From NCBI RefSeq assembly GCF_003217255.1, contig NZ_QJTE01000002.1, positions 780,084 to 844,083 of the forward strand: a stretch of 64,000 nucleotides of DNA. The letters run 5' to 3'. Under the pieces are notes generated by a model that was not told the DNA's origin, ran no database searches, and saw nothing but the letters and a program-made list of their open reading frames with translations. The stretch's first letter is position 1. The number at the start of each line of letters is the position of its first letter. Shown here in pieces: positions 35,269-44,078 of the stretch. The stretch comes from Pseudoroseicyclus aestuarii. Lineage in GTDB: Bacteria; Pseudomonadota; Alphaproteobacteria; Rhodobacterales; Rhodobacteraceae. A program made the position numbers and the translations under genes.

Positions 35269-37748
35269 GCCAGAAGCCCCGGCAGGTGCCCGGCCAGCAG
35301 CGCCAGCGCGCCGACGGCCGCGAGGTAGTCGATCCAGAGCGTGACGATCGGAAACTCCGACTGCCGCGCCGCCGAGGCATAGCCGCGCCGCACCCGCGCG
35401 GCGAGAAAGCCGATCATCAGCGCGCCGAGCGTCACGTGAAACATTGCGTAGCCGCCCAGCACGAAGAGCGTCGCGTTGTAGGCGTGCTCCACCGGCGGCG
35501 GCGTGTGCAGCATCATCGCGCCGACCGAGACCGCGAGCATGCCGGTGCCGCCGAAAGCCAGCGCGAGGCCCAGCCTTGGCCGGCCGCCGCGCCGCAGGGC
35601 GCGCGACGCCCCGTGCATCGCCGCAGGGGCGAGGGCGGCGCCCAGCAGCCCAAGCCCCAGCTCCCAAAGCGAGGCGGGCAGCCATTCGGTCGGCGGCCAG
35701 CCCGGCGCGACGGTCCAGAGAAAGGCGAAGCCGAAGAGGAGCGAGCCGAAGAAGGTGGCATTCGCCGTCAGCAGGAAGACCGACCCCCACCATCCCGGCG
35801 CGCGGGCGACCTGCGCCGCATGCGGCACGGTGATGTCCTGCCCGATAGCCTGCGGGCCGATGTCCTCCTTGCGCCCAAGGCTCCAGACCCAGCGCCAGGC
35901 CAGCACTGCGACGCCTGCCATGGCGAAGGGCGTGATCCAGTAGGCCTTGAGCAGGAGCGACAGGAAGAACAGCCCCGTCACCGCCGACATGACGATCGGC
36001 AGCCGCGTGTTGGCGGGGTAGATGACGTGGAAATCGGGCCTGCCGCTGGCGATGTCGACGGTCACCGTCTCGCGCCAGTCCCGGCGGGGCTCGCCGAGGT
36101 AGCCCTCGCCCCTGGCCAGACGCAGGGCCATGTCCGGCGTGCCGTAAAGCGGATCGCGCTCGGTCACATGGGGCAGGCTGGCGAAGTTGTAGGCCGGGGC
36201 GGGCTGGATCATCGCCCATTCCAGCGTGCCTGCACCCCAGGGATTGCGCGTGCCGCGCACCGCCGTGACCACATTCAGGATGACGTCGATCAGCACCATC
36301 GCGATGCCGATCGCCATCACGAAGCTGCCCACAGAGGAGATCAGGTTGACCGCGGTCCAGCCGTCCTCCGGCGCGTAGGTCGGGATGCGGCGGCGCTGGC
36401 CCAGAAGGCCGACCCAGTGCATCGCGAGGAAGGTCACGTGGAAGCCGACGAAGATCATGCCGAAGGCGAACTCTCCCAGCCGGAAGAAGCGTTTGCGCCC
36501 CGTGACATGCGGCATCCAGTAGTAAAGGCCCGCCAGCACCGGGAAGACGAAGCCGCCGAAAAGCACGTAGTGCAGATGCGCCGTGATGAAGGCGGTGTCA
36601 TGCGCCTGCCAGTCGAAGGGCACGACGGCGACCATGACGCCGGTGAGCCCGCCGATCACGAAGGTGACGAAGAAGCCCAGCAGGTGCAGCATCGGCATCC
36701 TCAGCTCGGGCCGGCCGCGCCACATGGTGCCGATCCAGGCGAAGATCTGCACCCCCGTCGGCACCGCCACCAGCGTCGAGGCGGCCGAGAAGAAGGCGAG
36801 GCCCATGTGCGGGATGCCGGTGGTGAACATGTGGTGCACCCAGAGCCCGAAGGACAGGAACGCCAGGGCCACCGCCGCCGCCACGATCCAGCCGTAGCCG
36901 AGCAGCGTCGTGCGGCACATCACCGGCAGAACGGTCGAGATCACGCCCGCCGCCGGCAGGAAGATGATGTAGACCTCCGGATGCCCGAAGAGCCAGAAGA
37001 GGTGCTGCCACAGCAGGCTGTCGCCGCCGAGGTCGGCCTGGAAGAAGGGGAAGCCGAAGGCGCGCTCCACCTCCAGCAGGACGGAGCCGAGGATCAGAGG
37101 CGGAAAGCCCGTCAGGATCATCAACGCCGTGACCAGCGCGTACCAGGCGAAGATCGGCATCTTGTCCAGCGACATGCCGGGCGCGCGGTACTTCAGGATC
37201 GAGACGGTGATTTCGACCGCCGCGGCGATGGCCGAAATTTCCACGAAGGTGATGCCGATCAGCCAGAAGTCGGTGTTGATGCCGGGCGAGTAGAGCGGGC
37301 CGGTCAGCGGCGGATACATGAACCAGCCGCCGTCCGGCGCGATCCCCAGCAGCATCGAGACCAGCATCATCGTGCCGCCGAAGATGTAGCACCAGAAGCC
37401 GTAGGCGGTGAGGCGCGGGAAGGCGAGGTCGCGCGTCCCGAGGATCTTCGGCAGCAGGTAGACCACCAGCCCCTCGAAGGTGGGGATGGCGAAGAGGAAC
37501 ATCATGATGACGCCGTGCATGGTGAAGATCTGGTTGTAGATCTCCGGCCCCGCGAAGGCGGAATGCGGCGTGGCCAGCTGCGCGCGGATCAGCATCGCGA
37601 GGATGCCCGCGACGATGAAGAAGAAGAACGAGGCCATCAGGAACATCCGGCCAAGGTCGGTATGGTTCACGGTGGTGAACCAGCCCCGCAGCCCGGGGTC
37701 CGAGGCCCAGATCGTCGTCAGCCTGCGGTGACGCTGCAGTGCGTTCAT
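35265..37748 (-). CDS. Heme-copper oxidase subunits I and III fused
   Basis: An 827-residue protein. Residues 1 to about 560 are subunit I: low-spin heme His78 (IFTMHG) and His393, heme a3-type His391, CuB ligands His256, His305 and His306, with cross-link Tyr260 in GHPEVY. From about 620 on it is subunit III, with seven helices in all. D-channel Asp107 and Glu258 are kept. Two proton-channel positions are changed: the K-channel lysine is Gln334 (VPTGVQIF) and the D-channel asparagine after PR is Thr114. It overlaps the upstream subunit II gene and the downstream small gene through ATGA. Such I-III fusions are known in caa3-like oxidases. Confidence 0.93.
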   Translation of the reverse strand: MNALQRHRRLTTIWASDPGLRGWFTTVNHTDLGRMFLMASFFFFIVAGILAMLIRAQLATPHSAFAGPEIYNQIFTMHGVIMMFLFAIPTFEGLVVYLLPKILGTRDLAFPRLTAYGFWCYIFGGTMMLVSMLLGIAPDGGWFMYPPLTGPLYSPGINTDFWLIGITFVEISAIAAAVEITVSILKYRAPGMSLDKMPIFAWYALVTALMILTGFPPLILGSVLLEVERAFGFPFFQADLGGDSLLWQHLFWLFGHPEVYIIFLPAAGVISTVLPVMCRTTLLGYGWIVAAAVALAFLSFGLWVHHMFTTGIPHMGLAFFSAASTLVAVPTGVQIFAWIGTMWRGRPELRMPMLHLLGFFVTFVIGGLTGVMVAVVPFDWQAHDTAFITAHLHYVLFGGFVFPVLAGLYYWMPHVTGRKRFFRLGEFAFGMIFVGFHVTFLAMHWVGLLGQRRRIPTYAPEDGWTAVNLISSVGSFVMAIGIAMVLIDVILNVVTAVRGTRNPWGAGTLEWAMIQPAPAYNFASLPHVTERDPLYGTPDMALRLARGEGYLGEPRRDWRETVTVDIASGRPDFHVIYPANTRLPIVMSAVTGLFFLSLLLKAYWITPFAMAGVAVLAWRWVWSLGRKEDIGPQAIGQDITVPHAAQVARAPGWWGSVFLLTANATFFGSLLFGFAFLWTVAPGWPPTEWLPASLWELGLGLLGAALAPAAMHGASRALRRGGRPRLGLALAFGGTGMLAVSVGAMMLHTPPPVEHAYNATLFVLGGYAMFHVTLGALMIGFLAARVRRGYASAARQSEFPIVTLWIDYLAAVGALALLAGHLPGLLA

Positions 37749-38455
37749 TGCGGATCGTCTCCAAGGAAGGCCTGCCAGCCGGCCTCGTCATGGGCGGTGA
37801 CGGTAAAGGTGAGGCCGGCGTAGCCGATGCCGCTGAACTCGGCGCTGACGCCGGCATAGTCGCCGGGGGCGTCGGCCTCGATCCGCAGGGTGTTCACGTA
37901 GCCGGGGATCGCGTCGAGCTTTCCGGCGAGGCGCGGCACCCAGAAGCTGTGGATGACATCGCCCGTGGTGATGTCGACGTCGACGGGGCGCCCGGCGGGG
38001 ATATGCAGCACGCCCGAGGTGCTGCGGCCCGGCTGATCGGCGTAGCGGAAGGTCCAGCCGGACTGGCGCCCCTCGGCCTCAACCCTGATGGCGCCGTCCT
38101 CGGCGCGCGGAAGGAGGCGTTCGCCGACGGTCAGGCCATAGGCCAGCAGCGCCGCCAGAACTGCCATCGGGAAGGCCAGGCCCAGGCCGATGATCCAGAC
38201 CTTGATGCCGCGCGCCTCGGGGGCATCCTTGCCGCGGCGCAGGAAGGGCAGGGCGAGCAGCACCATGACCAGCGCGAAGATCGCCGCCGCGCCGGCGAGC
38301 ATCACCCACCAGAGCGTGGCGATGGTCCGCGCGGCCGGGCCAGCGGGATCGACGGTAGAAAGCGCTCCCTCGCAGCCGGCGGTTGCGGTAAGAAGCAGCA
38401 GGGCAGCCAGGCCCGGACGGAGGGCAGGACCATGACGATGGAGCAGACCGACCAC
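37745..38455 (-). CDS. CyoA-like oxidase subunit II without a CuA site
   Basis: About 236 residues from a GTG start; another GTG lies three codons upstream. A lipoprotein-type leader ends in TAGC (Cys28). Two membrane helices (about 45-71 and 84-109) precede a cupredoxin domain. VIHSFWVPRL keeps the first histidine (169), but the CuA loop reads SAEFSGIGYAGL: the two Cys, the His and the Met are Ser204, Ser208, Tyr212 and Leu215. The loop is close to that of CyoA of bo3 quinol oxidase. It heads the message that includes the fused I-III gene, and its 5' end overlaps the divergent DUF2231 gene. Confidence 0.85.
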   Translation of the reverse strand: MVGLLHRHGPALRPGLAALLLLTATAGCEGALSTVDPAGPAARTIATLWWVMLAGAAAIFALVMVLLALPFLRRGKDAPEARGIKVWIIGLGLAFPMAVLAALLAYGLTVGERLLPRAEDGAIRVEAEGRQSGWTFRYADQPGRSTSGVLHIPAGRPVDVDITTGDVIHSFWVPRLAGKLDAIPGYVNTLRIEADAPGDYAGVSAEFSGIGYAGLTFTVTAHDEAGWQAFLGDDPQ

Positions 38456-38947
38456 GGCGATCACGAGCTTGTCGATCCGATCAGCGAAGAGCCGGGCTTC
38501 GACGAGACCGAATCGCGCATCGCCGTGCTGGGCCACCCGATCCACGCGATGAGCGTCGCCTTCCCCGTCGCGCTGACCTTCTGCGCGCTGGGCGCCGATG
38601 CCCTGTACTGGTGGAGCGGCGATGCCTTCTGGGCGCGCGCCGCGCTCTGGGCGGCGGGCACCGGGTTCCTCTTCGGGATGCTCGCGGGCTTTTCCGGCAC
38701 GGCCGAACTCCTCCTCGTGCCGGGCATCCGCGCGCGGGCCCCGGCCTGGACGCATTTCGTCATCGCGGTCACTCTGCTGGCCTTGCTGGGCTGCAACTGG
38801 GGCCTGCGCCTCTACGGCTACGAAGAGGCGGTGCTGCCCTACGGCATCCTGCTCTCGGCGCTCTGCGTGGGCGTTGTGGGGTTCACGGGATGGCACGGGG
38901 GCAAGCTCGTCTTCGATTACCGACTGGGGACGGCGAAGGGCAACTGA
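38432..38947 (+). CDS. DUF2231 membrane protein
   Basis: A 171-residue protein with a polar N-terminus of about 35 residues, then four membrane helices. [17 protein letters not shown] is typical of DUF2231, a family of unknown function often found near redox genes. Two ATGs lie at 38432 and 38438. The gene is antiparallel to the oxidase genes on both sides: its start overlaps that of the CyoA-like gene and its end overlaps the CopD-like gene by about 30 bases. Confidence 0.8.
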   Translation: MTMEQTDHGDHELVDPISEEPGFDETESRIAVLGHPIHAMSVAFPVALTFCALGADALYWWSGDAFWARAALWAAGTGFLFGMLAGFSGTAELLLVPGIRARAPAWTHFVIAVTLLALLGCNWGLRLYGYEEAVLPYGILLSALCVGVVGFTGWHGGKLVFDYRLGTAKGN

Positions 38948-39429
38948 CCGCCGCGCGGCTCCAGCAGCCAATCGGGGAAGGTGATCCAGCCGAGGTCGGG
39001 CTTGGCCAGCACGAAGGCGAGGATCGAGACCATGGCGATCAGCGCCGCGGTGATCGGCAGCGCCGGATGCGGCGGTTTGTGCTCCTCGGGGATCTCGGCG
39101 ACCTTGACCAGGATATGGCCGATCCAGGCGTGCACCACGACCAGCAGCGCGACGAAGGCCAGCTTGGCGAAGAGCCAGGGCTCGAAGACCTGCCGAAGGA
39201 AGATCAGCCATGTGCCGGCGATGACGGCGATGACCGCGGCGGGGGTGACGACGTTGGTATAGGTCACGTGGCTCGCGCGGCGGATCAGCCGGTAGTCGTC
39301 CGCCATGATCGACGGGCCGTGCCGCGCCAGCATCAAGGGCAGCACCAGCAGCCCGCCGCACCAGATCAGCAGCCCCGCGATATGGACGGCCTTGAAGATC
39401 GGAACGGTCGCAACGATCCAGTCGATCAC
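38917..39429 (-). CDS. CopD-like membrane protein
   Basis: A 170-residue membrane protein from a GTG start with four helices and conserved histidines ([17 protein letters not shown] near the start, [16 protein letters not shown] near the middle). It resembles the CopD/HemJ-like group, linked to copper or heme handling. It is joined to the upstream CtaG-like gene by a GTGA overlap, which points to joint work in oxidase maturation. Confidence 0.75.
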   Translation of the reverse strand: MIDWIVATVPIFKAVHIAGLLIWCGGLLVLPLMLARHGPSIMADDYRLIRRASHVTYTNVVTPAAVIAVIAGTWLIFLRQVFEPWLFAKLAFVALLVVVHAWIGHILVKVAEIPEEHKPPHPALPITAALIAMVSILAFVLAKPDLGWITFPDWLLEPRGGQLPFAVPSR

Positions 39430-40124
39430 GCTGCACCCCCCGCCAGCCGTGTCCAGCCGCGCCGCGCCAGCAGGATGGCCGCGGCGGCATAGGGAAGACC
39501 CGCCGGCACCCACATGATCAGCCCGCCCAGTTGCTGGTCCTGCAGCGGCGCCAGGCCCCAGGCCAGCGGCGCGACCGCATGGGCGGCGTAAAGCGGCGCG
39601 GGCGCGAAGGTCAGCAGGGCGCCCAGCATTCCCATCTGGGCAAAGCTCGCGACGACGATCACCAGCCGGTCCACGGGCGCGGCCCCCTCGGCCAGCACGG
39701 CGCGCCAGAACCAGACCGCGCTGCCCAACAGCGTCAGCTGCATCGCCCAGTAGACGGCGACGTTCGACAGCGCGAGGTCGTAGGCCGCCGGGTGATGCCA
39801 GGCCCAGAGAATCAGCGTCGAGACGGCGAAGGGCAGGGCGAGGGCGGGGGCGCCCCGTGCCGGCCACGCCAGCGCCAGCAGCGGCGCCGCCCCGGCGACC
39901 AGCAGCACGTGATGCACGACGCGGGCCGAGAACAGCGCCGAGGACAGCGCGCAGAGCGGCGAGACGAAGGCGAGGATCAGCACCGCCACCGCCACCAGCC
40001 CCGCCGGCCGGTGCCGGACGAGCACTGTCAGACCTGCCAGGGCCAGCAGCAGCACGGGGTCGAGGTTCCAGCTGGACCAGAGCGCTGCCGGGTCGGGCGG
40101 CGGCCCGCAGTAGATCCCGTCCAT
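39426..40124 (-). CDS. caa3-type CtaG cytochrome oxidase assembly protein
   Basis: A 232-residue protein with about seven helices of the caa3_CtaG family, not related to the Cox11-type CtaG at 16581. Family marks are [33 protein letters not shown] and [15 protein letters not shown]. The family is needed for expression of active caa3 oxidase in Bacillus. Its presence next to the fused oxidase genes supports a copper-insertion or assembly role. It overlaps the CopD-like gene by 4 bases. Confidence 0.88.
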   Translation of the reverse strand: MDGIYCGPPPDPAALWSSWNLDPVLLLALAGLTVLVRHRPAGLVAVAVLILAFVSPLCALSSALFSARVVHHVLLVAGAAPLLALAWPARGAPALALPFAVSTLILWAWHHPAAYDLALSNVAVYWAMQLTLLGSAVWFWRAVLAEGAAPVDRLVIVVASFAQMGMLGALLTFAPAPLYAAHAVAPLAWGLAPLQDQQLGGLIMWVPAGLPYAAAAILLARRGWTRLAGGAA

Positions 40125-40303
40125 AGGTGCAGATGCCCCCTTCCAGCTTGGGTGCCGGATCCGCAGCGCGGGCCGGTGGCGACGGCTTTTGCCGAAATGA
40201 CAATCGCCTCGGCCGCACTTTAGACGAGGCCCCGCTGCTGTCCACCCTCGCCGGTCCTGCGGCAGGCGAGGGCAAGGCGGCCCGTCCTGCCGCAGCAGAC
40301 CGC

Positions 40304-40332
40304 TTGATTTCCCGCGCGGCGGTCAATACATC
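40304..40332 (+). promoter_or_regulatory. Possible promoter of the first tuf gene
   Basis: TTGATT (40304-40309) and a weak TACATC (40327-40332) are 17 bases apart, about 60 bases before the tuf ATG. Only the -35 is good. Confidence 0.3.
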
Positions 40333-40389
40333 CGCCCGCGACGTAGATCCGGGCCGAAGGCCCCCCAACCTGCGAGGCGCGACGCCGAT

Positions 40390-41598
<1,209 letters not shown>

Positions 41599-41613
41599 CC
41601 TGTCCATCTTGAA

Positions 41614-41640
41614 GGGCCGCCCGTTGGGGTGGCCCTTTTT
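41614..41640 (+). terminator. Rho-independent terminator of the first tuf gene
   Basis: A 9-bp stem (GGGCCGCCC with GGGTGGCCC, one G-T pair) with loop GTTG is followed by five T residues, about 50 bases after the tuf stop. Confidence 0.88.
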
Positions 41641-41691
41641 CGTGTCCGGGCGGCGCTTGGCTGTGCCGGGCAGGGGGGCTAGATCAGGCCG

Positions 41692-42696
41692 ATGACCGAT
41701 TTCATCCATTTCGCCGTCAGGCTGAACGGGGCGGAGGGGCAGGGCCCCCTGCCGGCCGACAAGATCGCGGGGGCGCTGCAGGCCAGCGACTGCGCCTGGG
41801 TGCACCTGCAGGCGGACGACCCGCGCAGCGCCGACTGGATCGACGAGACGCTGCCCTACCTGCCCGAGGCCGTGCGCGACGCGCTGAGCGCCGGCGAGAC
41901 CCGCCCGCGCATGGCCGCCTTCGCCGATGGTGTTCTGCTGAACCTGCGCGGCGTGAATCTCAATCCCGGGGCCGATCCCGAGGACATGATCAGCCTGCGT
42001 CTCTGGGTCGACCCGGCCCGCATCGTCACGCTCTCGCGCAGGCCGCTGCGCAGCGTCGAGGCGATGCGCGCGGACTGCGACGCCGGCACCGGCCCCCAGA
42101 CGGCGGGCCGTTTCCTGGCACTGCTGGTCGAGGGGCTGACGGACCGGATCGGCGCCGAGGTTCTGACGATGGACGACGAGGGCGACACGATGGAGGACCG
42201 CCTGCTGCGCGAGCAGGCGCGCGACCTCGGGCCGCGGATCACCGATGCCCGCGCCGCCGTCGTGGATTTTCGCCGCTTTCTCGTGCCGCAGCGGGATGCG
42301 GTGGCGCGGCTTACCACGCTGCCGGGGCCGCTGTTGTCGGAGGACGACCGGCTCGAACTGCAGGAAGCCGAGGACAACCTGCGCCGCCACGTGGAGCTGA
42401 TCGAGAGCCTGCGGGAGCGTCTGGTGGTGCTCAAGGACGAGAACGAAAGCCTGTCGGATGCCCGGCTGAACCGGAACCTCTACATCCTCTCGGTGCTTTC
42501 GGCGGTCTTCCTGCCGCTGGGCTTTTTGACGGGGCTGATGGGCATCAATATCGGCGGCATGCCCGGCACCGACTGGCCCCATGCCTTCTGGGTCTTCACC
42601 CTCGGCCTCGGCGTGCTCTCGGGCCTTCTCGTCGGGCTGTTGCTGGCGACGGGCGTCATTCACGTCCACCGCAAAACAAAACGGCGCCCCCGCTAA
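41692..42696 (+). CDS. CorA-family divalent metal transporter, ZntB-like
   Basis: A 334-residue protein with a large cytoplasmic N-terminal domain, a long coiled helix (about 170-255) and two C-terminal membrane helices (about 268-287 and 302-322). The pore motif reads GIN in [11 protein letters not shown], the form seen in ZntB zinc transporters rather than GMN of classic CorA magnesium channels. The gene stands alone between tuf and the DUF892 gene; its end overlaps a terminator serving the opposite strand. Confidence 0.88.
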   Translation: MTDFIHFAVRLNGAEGQGPLPADKIAGALQASDCAWVHLQADDPRSADWIDETLPYLPEAVRDALSAGETRPRMAAFADGVLLNLRGVNLNPGADPEDMISLRLWVDPARIVTLSRRPLRSVEAMRADCDAGTGPQTAGRFLALLVEGLTDRIGAEVLTMDDEGDTMEDRLLREQARDLGPRITDARAAVVDFRRFLVPQRDAVARLTTLPGPLLSEDDRLELQEAEDNLRRHVELIESLRERLVVLKDENESLSDARLNRNLYILSVLSAVFLPLGFLTGLMGINIGGMPGTDWPHAFWVFTLGLGVLSGLLVGLLLATGVIHVHRKTKRRPR

Positions 42697-42705
42697 GGGG
42701 CGCCG
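42672..42705 (-). terminator. Terminator of the DUF892 gene
   Basis: On the minus strand a perfect 9-bp stem (CGGCGCCCC with GGGGCGCCG, 6-base loop) is followed by TTTTGTTTTG. It lies about 25 bases after the DUF892 stop and overlaps the last codons of the convergent CorA-family gene. Confidence 0.75.
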
Positions 42706-42730
42706 CTTCGGGCCGTACGAGAGGTCTGGA

Positions 42731-43225
42731 TCAGACCGCGTCGGCGTTGACGTGGCCGCGGGCGATCGCGGTCATGTGGCGATCACCTTCGTAGGTCTGG
42801 TCGAGGCACTGCTGCAGCACATCCGCATCGCCGTCGAGGTCGAGACGGTTGGCAAAGGCGCGCAGGCAGCCGTAGGCCGCGATCGCGTAATGGCACATGC
42901 GCTGGTACTGCGTGATGATCATCGCATCGCGCGCGTCGTCATCGCCGAAGTCCGATTCGATACCATGGGCGTAGGCCTCTTTCACAAGACCCTCCATTCC
43001 CTTGCACTTCTCGCCGTTGGGATCGACGCCGTGGTCGCTGCAGAGGCTGGCGATCTTGTCCATGCCCTGCGAGATCCCGTTCGAGCCGGCGATCAGCGCC
43101 TCGGACAGATCCTTGTCCTTGGCGGCGCGGCCGAGGTCGGTGGTGGCCTGCAGAGACTGGCTCAGCGCGCTGTAGCAGTCCTGCATCTGATCGAGATAGA
43201 CGTCTTTGAGGCTATTGAGGGCCAT
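42731..43225 (-). CDS. DUF892 (YciF-type) ferritin-like protein
   Basis: A 164-residue all-helical protein. [16 protein letters not shown] near the start matches the first helix of DUF892/YciF proteins, ferritin-like dimers linked to stress responses; the expected Glu metal ligands of that helix are partly replaced (Asp and Gln here). It has five cysteines, which is unusual for the family. A strong AAGGAGG ribosome-binding site precedes the ATG. It is transcribed against the surrounding tuf-secE genes. Confidence 0.78.
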   Translation of the reverse strand: MALNSLKDVYLDQMQDCYSALSQSLQATTDLGRAAKDKDLSEALIAGSNGISQGMDKIASLCSDHGVDPNGEKCKGMEGLVKEAYAHGIESDFGDDDARDAMIITQYQRMCHYAIAAYGCLRAFANRLDLDGDADVLQQCLDQTYEGDRHMTAIARGHVNADAV

Positions 43226-43388
43226 GATGCGCCTCCTTTTCGAATTGAATGTCAGTGCAGGAACGCGGCGGAGCGGGCGCTGTTCCGCCGTGCCTCGCCT
43301 GACGCGGCGCTCTGCCCCGGCGGCGCCCCATTTGGGCGCAGGAGTGCTTGATCCCGCCGGCGATTGGCCTTAAGCGGTGCCTCGGCCT

Positions 43389-43464
43389 AGGGGTATAGCT
43401 CAGTTGGTAGAGCATCGGTCTCCAAAACCGAGGGTCGTGGGTTCGAGTCCCCCTGCCCCTGCCA
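43389..43464 (+). tRNA. tRNA-Trp (CCA)
   Basis: A 76-base tRNA with all arms: acceptor stem AGGGGTA with TGCCCCT, D-arm around AGCTCAGTTGGTAGAGC, anticodon loop CTCCAAA with anticodon CCA, and T-arm GGGTTCGAGTCCC. The 3' CCA is encoded. tRNA-Trp next to secE-nusG is a widely conserved bacterial order. Confidence 0.97.
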
Positions 43465-43515
43465 GGCCACTCACCTGAATACGGCCGCACGATGCGGGCG
43501 TCACGGACGCCGGTG

Positions 43516-43944
43516 ATGCTGTCCCAGAAAGCCCGCTACGCGCTTCATGCCACGATCCACCTCGCCCGCAAGGGCGGGCCGGCGACCGTTGCCGAGATCG
43601 CCGAGGCCGAGGCGATCCCCCGCAAGTTCCTTGAACAGATCCTGGCGCAGCTGAAGGTACAGGGCCTGCTGACGGCGCGGCGCGGCCCCTCGGGCGGCTA
43701 TGCCCTGGCGCGCGCGGCGGCGCGCATCTCCTTTGCCGACGTGCTGCGGGCGGTCGAGGGGCCTCTGGCGCTCGCGCCCTGCGCCAGCCAGACCGCGCCG
43801 GGGCGCTGCGCCGATTGCGAGTCGCTCGAGACCTGCGCCATCCGCCCGATCCTCGAGGCCGTCCGCAGCACCACCGCGCTGCTTCTGGAAGGCATGTCGC
43901 TGGGCGAGGCAGCGGGCCAGCCCCGAACCTCTTTCGCTCGTTAA
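43516..43944 (+). CDS. Rrf2-family transcriptional regulator with Fe-S-type cysteines
   Basis: A 142-residue winged-helix regulator starting MLSQKARYALHATIHLAR. The recognition region is PRKFLEQILAQLKVQGLL, then RRGPSGGYALAR. Four cysteines, Cys89, Cys98, Cys101 and Cys107, form a loop like the Fe-S ligating loop of IscR, RirA and NsrR, though the spacing (C-x8-C-x2-C-x5-C) is not that of IscR. It probably senses redox state, iron or sulfur compounds. The TSUP permease gene follows with a palindrome between, suggesting it as the target. Confidence 0.9.
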   Translation: MLSQKARYALHATIHLARKGGPATVAEIAEAEAIPRKFLEQILAQLKVQGLLTARRGPSGGYALARAAARISFADVLRAVEGPLALAPCASQTAPGRCADCESLETCAIRPILEAVRSTTALLLEGMSLGEAAGQPRTSFAR

Positions 43945-44007
43945 ACAGGCGATTGCCCGTGGCGCAGGCGTCCCGGTCGCGCCAGTAGCTGGTCCACGCG
44001 ATTTCTC

Positions 44008-44039
44008 TAACCTGTATTTCCTACCGGGTTTATAGGTAA
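44008..44039 (+). promoter_or_regulatory. Interrupted palindrome upstream of the TSUP permease
   Basis: The arms TAACCTGTA and TATAGGTAA (inverse complements at 7 of 9 positions) are 14 bases apart. The site is AT-rich and lies 40 bases before the permease start, where a promoter should be. It is a good candidate operator for the neighbouring Rrf2 regulator. Confidence 0.45.
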
Positions 44040-44078
44040 TAGCGCGGCCGCCTCGCGCCGTGCTTCTCGGAGGCTGTC

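Noticed and set aside
40304..40326. TTGAT...GTCAA in the tuf upstream region as an FNR-type box
   Set aside because: The half-sites are far too distant (about 13 bases instead of 4) and the second arm is imperfect.
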